Source of the DNA: Cyanophora paradoxa | Taxonomy: Eukaryota > Glaucocystophyceae > Cyanophorales > Cyanophoraceae | DNA: 64,000 bases | NCBI GenBank assembly: GCA_004431415.1 | Contig: QPMI01000202.1 | Location: 61,757-125,756, forward strand | Reading direction: 5' to 3' | Part shown: one piece after another, positions 31,001 through 40,205 of the stretch | Numbering within the stretch: position 1 is the stretch's first letter | Layout of the letters: each line of letters opens with the position of its first letter | Made by a program: the position numbers and the translations under genes | Notes under the pieces: model-generated | Database searches by the model: none | What the model was told of the DNA's origin: nothing | The model's input: the letters and a program-made list of their open reading frames with translations, nothing else

Positions 31001-31447
31001 TGCTGCTCTTAATCCCGCCACGAGTGATCGCCTCTGTGGCGGCGGGCATCCAAGGATCACAATCGAAAGCCGCGCCAACAAGTCGCAGCCTCTCTCTGGC
31101 TTGAGCGTCACATTCGTCGCCGCAGGGACGGCTCTGCTGCCGGAGGCGGGGCCCGAGGAGCGGGCGGCCGAGTGCGCGGGGCGGGCGGCGAGGGCCTACG
31201 CGGCGTACCGCGTTGCCGCCTTCCGCGCGGGGCGCCCGCCGGCGGCCGGCCCCGCCGCCCCGCGCCCGAGGCCGGGGATGGGGAGGGCGAGGCGGGCATC
31301 GCGCCCGACGACGGCGCCGGGGCGGATGCCGACCCCGGCGGCGACATCGATGCCGAGGGCGCCTGGGCGGACGCCGTCGAGGGCGGCCCCGCGCCCTCGC
31401 CCTGGCCGACCCTCGAGGCGGGCTCCGGCCCGCTAGGACTGCTCTAG
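28053..31447 (+). CDS. Large unknown protein, many exons
   Basis: I do not recognise the family. ATG 28053 gives a low-complexity start (KRAASGAKAAQQPQ, then Ala/Gly runs encoded by GCAGCAG repeats). Conserved-looking exons follow: KVQLVAHFEIKGSTGAAARE, FRGVLLRLGPTSDEAVSAAA, NFWTRDPARPASVLVAYD, LIHAYHILSGTVGYARANEE, FKTVGIFGYECVRAHSPRSP, NKLRLEFGDELRTSYAGGAL, KVLQAFVHDFLGRWALLPAL, FSPHHLADPAKYAARCRQLF, CDSFEKTVAMAEKLDTLKEI, AKAHNAQRNLLRNVTGAPDP, CLRDLDVVIENHETLRGF and YMREVCEAMGEREAEVRTSE. Phases agree across the joins I tested, so it is one gene rather than two. The C-terminus is uncertain: an acidic Gly/Ala-rich frame ends at 31447, another frame at 31436. Several introns use GC donors. Confidence 0.6.
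28404..28421 (+). other. Possible 18-nt microexon
   Basis: GCCCTCCTCAAGACCCCC is bordered by AAGAGCAG and GTACGC. Including it keeps frame between 28355 and 28501 (adds ALLKTP). Skipping it also keeps frame, so it may be a cassette exon or simply intron. Confidence 0.35.
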
Positions 31448-31594
31448 CCGCGGCAGCGAGCACAGGCTGCCGCCGTGTCCGCCAGCGCCCCCCGGGGCAG
31501 CGCGGGGCAGCGTCCCGTGCGCGCGCCTCTCCTCAGTTGGCACAGTGTCCCGTCGGCCTCGCACGCTGCCGCTTCTCTGCGTGTGCGTGCCTGG

Positions 31595-31945
31595 CGCGGC
31601 CGGCTTCGAGCCCGAGCCCCGTGGAGCGCTCCCAACGCTCCCTCGTCGACCGTCGCGGCGAGTTCGAATCCAGGGCGCGTCCTGTCCCGTACCCCCCGAA
31701 GGCGGGCGTGACTCACGGGGCGTGCAGGAGTTCAAGAGGGAGGTGGAGGGCCGGCTGGCGCGGGAGCGCGCCGCCTCGAGCCTCTCGCACTGGCAGGCGC
31801 CCCCCGAGAAGGCGGCAGCCCCCCGGGACGCCCCCCGGGCCGCCCCGCGCAGCTTCCAGCCCAAGCCGCCCGCGGCCGAGGGGCCGCAGGCCCCCCGGCG
31901 GGAGCGCAGCCCCGTTCCCGCCTGAGCACCTCTCTGAAGGACTGT
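31595..31945 (+). pseudogene. Inverted duplicate of Twinkle 3' end
   Basis: This copy of 13935-14310 lies in the opposite orientation. The penultimate-exon part has drifted (ERSQRSLVDRRGE against ERSQCYLVARSGE) and contains small deletions. The intron keeps its ends (GTTCGAAT to GGCGTGCAG), and the last exon (EFKREVEGRLARERAASSLS to RRERSPVPA, stop 31923-31925) differs by one residue. No helicase domain is present, so it cannot make a helicase. Either it is a recent partial copy or the last exon is used by another transcript, for example read-through from the gene ending near 31447. Confidence 0.75.
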
Positions 31946-32142
31946 TCTTTACTGATAATTATAGGGAGCAGTCAGAAGACGGGGACGATGGGCTTGGACC
32001 TGGGGGACACTCGATCTCGGGGGCATCAGAGGATCGGGAGGCGCCTCGCGGAGCGCGGGGGGGGCGGGGGAGTGGGCGGGGGCGAGGAAGCGACGAGGCT
32101 ACGGGAGGAAGGGGGCGGGAGGGGGCGTTGCCACAGGGGCCG

Positions 32143-33006
32143 CTACCAGGCCTTCCAGTGGCGGGCGATGGAGAGGAGGGCGGTGGAGGCCTCGCTGCGG
32201 TGGCGGCTGTTCGCCTTCTCGACGGCCGCCAGGAGCCCCGCGTAGAGCGCCGGGTCCTTGGCGAGGGGGTCCCCGCCCCGCCGCGGGTCCCGCATCGCCT
32301 GCGCCGCCTCGCGCAGCTTGCAGACGTTGCGGCCGAGGGCGTACAGCAGCACGAAGAGGCCCAGCGTCTCGAAGTCGTCCCGCACTCCGCGCCACCGCAT
32401 CCCGTCCAGCACCGCCTCCGCCGCCTCCACCGGGCCCTCCGCCCCCTCCGCCCCGGAGCCGCCGCCACCGGCCGCTGCCGGCGGCGCCTGCATCCGAGCG
32501 ACGAAGCCGCGCAGCGCCGCGTTCAGCACTGCGGAGCTCCCCTCCAAGAGCTTCGCGCGCTCCGCCGCGTCCAGCGCCGCCAGCAGCGCAGCGGAGCTCG
32601 CGCCGCGCTCCGCCGCGCGCCGGAACGCCGCCGCCGCCCACGCCTGCGCGTCCTCCGGCCGCGCCGCGCGAATCGCGGCCTCAAAGGCCTGCGCTGCAGT
32701 GTCCGCGCTTTCTGAAACCGCGACCGCGTCGCCCGCAGCGTCTGCTGAGGCGTCTTTGCCGGCGCCGCTGCCGCTGGCGCTCGCGGTCGAGAGGTCGCGC
32801 GCAGGCGTGATATGCTTCCAAAACAATGGCGAACGCCTCCCGAGCCGCAAAGAAGCGGCCGGGGGCGCCGCGATGGCGTCTACACGGAGCGGGCGAGCGG
32901 CAGCCAGCAGGCGCACGGCCCCTGGGCACGATGCAGCTCTAAAATCTCTAGCTACAGCGATCGGACCGACCGCTCTTGAGCTAAGCCGCCGAAGCTGGGA
33001 GCGCAT
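32143..33006 (-). CDS. Probable mitochondrial helical (PPR-like?) protein, single exon
   Basis: A 287-residue frame without introns. ATG 33006 opens a long basic presequence (RSQLRRLSSRAVG...ARDFRAAS...RLGRRSP) with a processing-like site near ARDLSTASASG. The mature part is alpha-helical and Ala-rich: AAQAFEAAIRAARPEDAQAW, LLAALDAAERAKLLEG, SAVLNAALRGFVARMQ, AEAVLDGMRWRGVRDDFETL, GLFVLLYALGRNVCKLREAA and ALYAGLLAAVEKANSRHRSE. The helix pairs of about 35 residues recall PPR proteins but no canonical repeat is clear. It shares a 108-bp divergent gap with the P5B ATPase. Function unknown. Confidence 0.6.
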   Translation of the reverse strand: MRSQLRRLSSRAVGPIAVARDFRAASCPGAVRLLAAARPLRVDAIAAPPAASLRLGRRSPLFWKHITPARDLSTASASGSGAGKDASADAAGDAVAVSESADTAAQAFEAAIRAARPEDAQAWAAAAFRRAAERGASSAALLAALDAAERAKLLEGSSAVLNAALRGFVARMQAPPAAAGGGGSGAEGAEGPVEAAEAVLDGMRWRGVRDDFETLGLFVLLYALGRNVCKLREAAQAMRDPRRGGDPLAKDPALYAGLLAAVEKANSRHRSEASTALLSIARHWKAW

Positions 33007-33114
33007 CTCGCTGGGGGGGATACATGATCCACTCTTGGCGGCGGCCCTTCATCCCAAGCAAGCGTACGGGGTCGAGATCGCGCCGTTGAGCTGCATGCGG
33101 TGCACGTGATATCG

Positions 33115-36100
33115 ATGGACCTCGAACAAGAGGCGGGGCACGAACGGGGGGCCAGCAGTCAACAACAGGAGCCGCAGGAAAGCGCAAAGGACCTTGTGCT
33201 AATCGGGAGCGAATGCCAAGAATCCGGCGTGCGTGCGGTCCCCTTAGCCCCTTAGCCCCAGCAGCTTTGCGTACTGTGTGCAAGCGTACTGTGCACAAGG
33301 CCTCACACGCGGGGCCGTGCAGATTGCCTCAGCCGAAGGCTTCGCCGCGTCCTTGCCGCGCTCGATCCTCTTCTGGCTGCTGTCGGTCTTGACGCTGGGG
33401 GCGATGCCGCTGATCGCTACGTGGTATCCTGGCCGGGCCCTCAAGTGGCGGTGTAAGGCATGTCCGCTCGCTTCGGCCGACTACGTGCTCGCGCGGGTAA
33501 GGCGATTTTGCCGGGAGGAACCCCGCGGGCGTGCGGCTCACGGGCGAGCGCAGGGCTTCGACGGGCTCGAGTTTGTCGTGCCAGTGCGAGAAGTGCAGAG
33601 CCACAGCGCATCCTCATACGCGTCGGAAGAACAGGCGAGCCCATTTGCTCGCGCGCGCGTCCCTTCGCGTCCCTCGGGGCGAAAACGAGCGGGGCGGCGG
33701 CAGATCGCGGGCGTGGCGGGCCACCGCTTCTTGAAGGACGGACGGTACCGGCTCCTCGCCTTCCGTTATGTCGAGTACGTGCTGGACCGCGACAGCGGCA
33801 AGTTCATCCGCCCCGAGTGCGCCGGATCGAACCGGGAGCTTGAGCCACAGCCGCCGGCGAACGGAGATTTGATCGCGCCACAGATTTGATCTGGCGCATC
33901 CTTACGGGTACATCCACGAGAAGCTCTCCCCGGGCATCTCGCAGGCGGTTCACGTCGACCGCGCTGTCCTCTTCGGCCGCAACGCGCGCCCCGCCGCCAC
34001 CGCCCGCCCCGCCCCCACCGGGATTCGAACCCGCGGCAGGTCATCGACGTGCCGGTCAAGTCATGGACCACGCTCCTCGTGCAGGAGGCGAGCCCCCGCC
34101 CCGCCCCACGCCCCCACCGCTGCGGCCGGGGCGGCACTTGAGCCCCCCCCCGCCCCCCCAGGTCCTCCACCCCTTCTACATCTTCCAGGTGTACAGCATC
34201 GTCCTCTGGTGCATCGAGGACTACACCGTGTACGCCCCGCGCGCCCCTCGCCCTGCCTCCTGCACCCCCCGAGGCGCCGGAGGCAGGTACGCGGGGTGCA
34301 TCTTCGCGATGAGCGCCTTCTCGGCGCTCGCCACTCTCATCGAGACGCGCCGCAACCTCGTGCCTGCCCCGCGTGCCCCCTCATCCCTTCCCCCCAGCTT
34401 TTGATCGCCGCATCCCGTATCCCAGGTCAACCTTCGGCAAATGGCGCTGCACGAGTGCCCCGTGACGGTCCTTCGCGACGGCGTGCGCTCGTACCCCCAT
34501 CCTCCGCCCTCCGCACCCAGCGCCTCTCGCCGTCCCCCGATTGCGTGCCCCCTGGCAGTCCTGGACGGGTACGAGCTCGGCGGACCTCGTGCCGGGGGAC
34601 GTCATCGAGATCACCGACAACTTCACCCTTCCCTGCGGTGCCGCCCGCCCGCCCGCCGCCCTCCCTCTCTTCCGCCCTTCCCCGCCGACCTGCCTCCCCC
34701 CCAGACCTGGTGCTGCTGGCCGGCTCGGCGATCGTGAACGAGAGCATGCTGACGGGGGAGTCGGTGCCGGTGCTGAAGGCCGCGCTCCCGCCGGCGCACC
34801 AGGCCGACGCCGCCGAGTTCTCCTTCGAGTCGGACCGCAAGCACGTCCTCTACTCCGGCACCCGCGTCATCCAGACCCGCTTCTACGGCCACTCCCGCGT
34901 CACGGCGCTCGCCGTCCGCACGGGCTTCCACACGGCCAAGGGCGCCATGATCCGCTCCATCCTCTTCCCCAAGCAGGCGCCCTTCAAGTTCTACGAGGAC
35001 TCCTTCAAGTTCATCGCCGTCATGGCCGCCCTCGCCCTCGCCGGCTTCGCCTACTCCGCCTACCTCCTCGCCAAGGCCCGCCCCCGCCCTCCCTCCCCGC
35101 CCCGCGCCGCCCGCCCCGCCCCTCACTCACGGGCCGCGCAGTACGACGTGAGCGTCACCGGCATCGCGCTCCGCGGCCTCGACCTCACCACCGTGCTCTC
35201 CCTGCGCCCCCTCTGCCCTCCCGCCCTCCAGGAGCTCTAAGGGGGAGGCGGCAGATCATCATCCCGCCGGCTCTCCCGGCCGCGATGACGATCGGCACCG
35301 CATTCGCCATCGCCCGCCTCAAGGTCGCCGCCCCTTCCGCCCCCGCCCCGCCCCGCCCCGCGCGGCCGCCGAGCCGGGGCGGGGCGGGGCGCAGGCGGCG
35401 AGCATCTTCTGCATCTCCCCGCCCCGCGTCAACGTCGCCGGCAAGCTCAAGGCGCGCCTTTCGCTCCAGCCGGCGGCCTTTGCTCTCGGGCTGAGGGCGC
35501 CGGGGGCCAGGTGATGTGCTTCGACAAGACGGGGACGCTCACGGAGGAGGGCCTCGACGTCATGGGCGTCCGCGTCGCCTCCCGGCCCCAGCCGCCCCCC
35601 GCCGCCCCGCCGCCGCCCCGGCCCCGCCCTCGCTGCGGCGCGCCCCCGCCGCGGCCTCGCCGGAGGCCGTCGCCGAGTTCGGGCCCCTCGTCGAGGACGT
35701 CTCCACAGTCGAGGCCCGCCCCGCCCCGCCCCGCGCCGCGCCGCGCCGCGCCGTGTCGCTGAGAGGGGCGCGCAGGGCCCGCTGCTGCGCTGCCTCGCCG
35801 CGTGCCACGCGATCACCGAGGCGGGCGGCCTCGCGCCTGCGCGCCTCCAAGCCGGCTGCGGCCACTGACGGGCGGCACAACAGGTGGCCGGGGAGCTGAT
35901 CGGGGACCCCCTGGACCTCATCATGTTCCAGGCCACCCGCTGGGCCCGCCCCCGCACGATATCCGCCTTGCGCGCGCCGTCTGAGGCAGGAGCAGGTGCT
36001 CGAGGAGCCTCAGGTGGGCGCCCGCTACGACTCCATCGTGCCGACGGTGGTGCGGCCGCCGGCGGGGCGCCCCGACGAGGCCGCCGCCATCCTCGCCGAC

Positions 36101-38983
36101 CCGGAGGCCTCGCACCTCGCCGTCCGCCCCGACCCGCCCCCCCCGCCGCCCCACTGCCGCCGGGCGCCCGAGCTGAGCGACCCCTCCTTAGCTCGCCGAG
36201 GAGATCGGCATCCTGCGCCGCTTCGACTTCAGCAGCAAGCTGCAGCGGATGAGCGGTGAGACGCTCACATTTCCCTCCACGAAGAAGCACCGAGTAACGC
36301 TTCGAAACAGTGCTGGTGCGCAACCTGGCGCGCCCCGGGACCCTGCAGGCGTTCGTGAAGGGCAGCCCGGAGGCCGTCCGCGCCCTCTCCCGCCCCGACT
36401 CGGTGCCCGCCCCGCCCCGCCTCGCCCTCGCCCCGCCCCGCCCGGCGCGACGTCTCCTTTCAGGTACCCCCCGACTTCGACGAGGTGCTGGCGGCGTACA
36501 CGCGCGAAGGGCTCCGCGTCCTCGCCTGCGGGGTCGGCCCCCGCCCCGGCTCTCCCCCGCCGGCGCCTGACCCGCCGCCGCGGGCGGCAGGTGCGGGAGC
36601 TGGAGGGCGTCTCGTGGCTGCACGCGCAGCGGATGCCCCGCGAGCGCATCGAGGCCGACCTCCGCTTCTGCGGCCTCCTCATCATGCAGGCGCGCCCCTG
36701 CCTCCCCCCCCCTCCCCCCCTCCCCTCTTAACGGGGGCCCCGCAGAACAAGCTGAAGGCGGACACGGCGGGGGTGCTGCGGCGGCTGCAGGGGGCGGGGG
36801 TGCGGAGCGTGATGGTGACGGGGGACCACGTCCTCACCGCCGTCTCCGTCGCCCGCAAGTGCGGCCTCGTCCCCGCCCCGCGCCCCGTCTTCATCGCCCA
36901 GGTCCCCTACACCCCCCCACCTCCCCCTCCCCATCCAACCTCGCGGCAGGCGCACGAGGCGGACGAGAAGGAGGTGCAGTGGCACGCCGTCGACGCCTAC
37001 GCCCCCGCCGCCCGGCGCCGCGACCCCGAGGTCCGCCCCCACGCTCTGCTGCGTGCGGCACCAGGCGCCGGCTCAGCTGCCGGCAGCACGAGGAGGCGGC
37101 CGAGGCGGAGCGGGTGCCGCTGGGGGCGGGCGGGGAGGCGGGGGCCCCCTTCCTCCTGCGCCCCGACGCCTACGAGGTCGCCGTCACCGGCGCCGCCTTC
37201 TCCCGCCTCCGCGCCCACCGGCCCCACCTCTACGACCGGGTTCCCCCCGCCCCCCGCCCCCCGCCCCCCCGTCTTGACAGCGTACGCCCGCCCAGCTGCT
37301 GGTGCGGGGCGCGGTCTTCGCGCGCATGTCCCCCGACGAGAAGCGGCTCCTGGTGGAGGACCTGGCCGCCCTCGGGTGCCCCGCGCCGGCGGCGAGGGGC
37401 GGGGGCCTGCTGGGGGCGCTGAGGGCGGGGCAGGTACGTGGTGGGGATGTGCGGGGACGGCGCGAACGACTGCGGGGCGCTCAAGGCGGCGAGCGTCGGC
37501 GTCTCCCTCTCCGAGGCCGAGGCCTCCATCGCCGCCCCCTTCACCTCCAAGGCCCCCGCCCCTCCTCCCCCGCCCCCGGCCCCCCCCGCCCCGCCCCTCA
37601 CCCCCGCCCAGGTCCCCTCCATCGCGTGCGTCGCGAAGCTCGTGCGCGAGGGCCGCGCCGCCCTCGTCACCTCCTTCCAGTGCTTCAAGTACATGGCACT
37701 CTACAGGCCAGCCCCCCGAGGCGTACCCCCCGTTCCCCTCTGAGGCGTGCCTGCTTTCTTTCCACAGCATGATCCAGTTCCTGTGCGTCATACGCCTCTA
37801 CGACGTGCGCCCGCCCCGCCTGTCCCCCAAGCTACTCGAGCGCTAGTTCCCCATCCGAACCTGGAGCTTGCAGATCAACTCGAACCTTGGCGACTGGCAA
37901 TACCTGTTTGTCGACCTTTTCCTGATCGTGCCGCTCGCCGTCCTCAGTGCGCCTGCTGCTGCCTCGCACGCCACCTGCCCCGCCGCCGCAATCGAACCGG
38001 TGTGCAGTGTCGCGGACGACGGCGCACTCGGAGCTGGTGGGCTACCGCCCCCCCGGCTCCCTCATCTCCGCCCCCATCCTCGCCTCCTTCTTCTCCCAGA
38101 TCGCCGCGCAGGTAACCCCCGCCCGCGCTCCCCTCCTCCCGCCCCGCTCCCCTCCGCTCGATCCGCCTCCCCCGGCAGGCCGGCTTCATCGCCCTCGCCA
38201 ACGCGATGCTCGAGAAGGAGCCCTGGTACCCCGCCCCGCTCTTCTCGCCCCTGCTCCTCCCCTCACGCAGCCCCAGGTTCGTGCCGGTGCGGCCGGATCC
38301 CGACTCTGACAATGTGGAGTGCCTGGAGAACACGGTCACGTTCCTCGTCGGCAACTTTCAGGTCCCCGGCTCAGCTCCCCGCGGGGCTCTTTCGCCGCCT
38401 GATGCCCCCCCGCCCCCAGTACGTGATCGCCGCGTTCGCCTTCTCGAAGGGAAAACCCTTCCGCAAGCCCATCTACACGAACTGTGCGCCCCCCCTCCCT
38501 CCCTCCCTCCCTCCCCCCCCCCCCCCCCCCCTCCCCCCTCTCCATTTCGAACCGGGGGGCAGGGCCGTACCTGGGGACACTGATCGCGATGTGGGCGGGC
38601 CTCTCGTGGATGGTCCTCTCCCCTTCCCACTGGGTCGCCAAGACGCTCCAGGCGCCCCGCCCCGCCCCCTCGCGCGTCGGGCCTGCGGCTGACGCGGCGC
38701 TGGCGCGCAGCTCGTGCCGATGCCGGCGGAGTTCAGGCAGCGGCTGCTGCTGGTGGCGGGGGCGAACCTCCTCGCCTCCCTCCTCATCGAGGAGGTCTGC
38801 GGGCGCCTCGGGCCCCTCGCCAAGTGGTTCCGCCGCGCCGTCCTGCGCGCCCGCCGCCGCCCCTACCGCCAGCTCCTCCTCGCCATGGAGGCCGAGGCCG
38901 CCGCGCACGGCCGCCGGCGCCCCGCGGCCGGCGAGAAGGAGCCGCTGCTCGCGGGGGGTGGGGCCAAGACATACGGCCCCTGA
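33115..38983 (+). CDS. P5B-type ATPase (ATP13A2/ATP13A3-like polyamine transporter)
   Basis: Multi-exon P5B ATPase; family members export polyamines from late endosomes, lysosomes or vacuoles. ATG 33115 gives [20 protein letters not shown], then the P5 N-terminal hydrophobic hairpin ([38 protein letters not shown]). Landmarks in order: [20 protein letters not shown] (about 34170), [27 protein letters not shown] (about 34590), actuator [12 protein letters not shown] (about 34738), GYG-like [17 protein letters not shown], the P5B M4 motif [14 protein letters not shown] (about 35258), phosphorylation site [17 protein letters not shown] (about 35520), [11 protein letters not shown] (about 36225), [29 protein letters not shown] (about 36812), [20 protein letters not shown] (about 37447), [13 protein letters not shown] and [20 protein letters not shown] (about 37873). 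PPALP rather than PPELP separates P5B from P5A. The C-terminus has an EKEPLL acidic dileucine motif, stop 38981-38983. Many introns, several with GC donors. Confidence 0.93.
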
Positions 38984-40205
38984 GCTCGAGGGAACGGCGC
39001 CCCTCTGTAGACCCCCCCCCCACCTTTCCCCCCCCCTCCCCCTCCCCCCCCGGCGCCCGCCCAGAGGCACCCACCCGCGGCCGTCGGCGGCCACGGACAG
39101 GCCGGCCGGGGCAGCGACCGCGCGATCGGTTTTCAAGCTATATATAGCAGCGCTGATGCACCCCACGGCCGGCCGGACGCATCGATTCATCAAGTTTGTG
39201 GTCGATCACACAGGTCAGGAGATTCGGGAGTCGGGACGAGGACGAGTCCCGGCCCCCGGGGGCCGGGGGCCTGGGGGCCGGGGCCTGGGCCCTGGGCAGT
39301 GGGCCCGGGCGGCCCGGGGCGGGTCGGCAATATCTATCATTCATATTTATGCTATCATCAATGATTCACGGGATTGCCACCGCGATTTGCCGGCGAATTT
39401 CTCACAATGCATATATGTACATGTGCAAAACATGTTCATTGTACATTAATCATGAACATGCATGCGCCGACATGCGGAGGTTACCGCCGTAACGGCGCCG
39501 TTGCGGAGCTAGGTTCTTTTCGGAGCCTCGGAGTATAACCCTAGGCTCGGAGGAGCCGACATCGAATTCGAATTCGAATTCGAATTCGAAAAAAGTGGGG
39601 GGGTCGGCATTATGGGGTACGTAATTTGTGATGTCAATTTTGCGCGCGGGGCCTGAAGCGCGCGATCGCTGCGCCCGGCGGACGCGACCCGCCGACCCCA
39701 GCTCAGGAGTCAGGACCAGCTGCAGCTGTGCAGGAACCTGATCACAGTGATGCACTGCGGCAGGAACCTGAGGACTCGGGAAGAGTTAGAGCGACCAACC
39801 TATAGCTAGCGCCGCGGCGCTCGATATCGATCCCGCAGTTTCTCCGGTAGCTGGTGGGTGGTGAGACACATGCGCGCGTAGCTCACCAGCCACTGCTGCC
39901 GAGAAAGCCTCTGTATTTCGCTTAGACCTGCTGGATCCACGCTCGGAGCATTCGCCGGCGGCCGCGGGGTCAGCGCACCGGATATCGATCGCCGGCGATT
40001 CGCCGCTGGTCTTCGCTGTCGGGCCTCGCTCGCAGCTCGGTTCGAAAGCATTGCAGCATAACAGCAGCTGCAGCATCGTTCGCGGCGTTCGCCCCAATCT
40101 GGGGCGGCGGGGGCCGGCAGGGAGCGCCTTGGTGCAGCTCAAGCTTCCGAAGTTAGATGAGCGCCGACCCAGTTGCAGCTGCTTCGATCCTATAAGCGCA
40201 GAGCG
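38984..40205. other. Long intergenic region
   Basis: About 1.2 kb. It holds C-rich tracts just after the P5B stop, TATATATAG at 39140, nested CATATATGTACATG palindromes (39408-39425), a GAATTC tandem tract (39562-39590) and AGCT/GATC-rich palindromes from 39780 to 40050. No conserved gene was recognised. Confidence 0.5.
39562..39590. repeat. GAATTC tandem repeat (TTCGAATTCG tract)
   Basis: Four uninterrupted GAATTC units, self-complementary at each register and flanked by CGAA. A shorter version (GTTCGAATTCGAATTCG) sits at about 51099, right before the TreZ start codon. Confidence 0.9.

Noticed and set aside
31657-31690. Second tRNA-like motif (GAGTTCGAATCCAGGG)
   Set aside because: It lies in the copied Twinkle intron; the original intron reads GTTCAGGG, so the motif arose by a small insertion and no tRNA fold is possible.
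34018-34036. tRNA T-arm-like sequence (GGGATTCGAACCCGCGG)
   Set aside because: Only the T-arm-like piece is present, inside a P5B intron next to its acceptor. No acceptor stem, D-arm or anticodon arm can be built around it.
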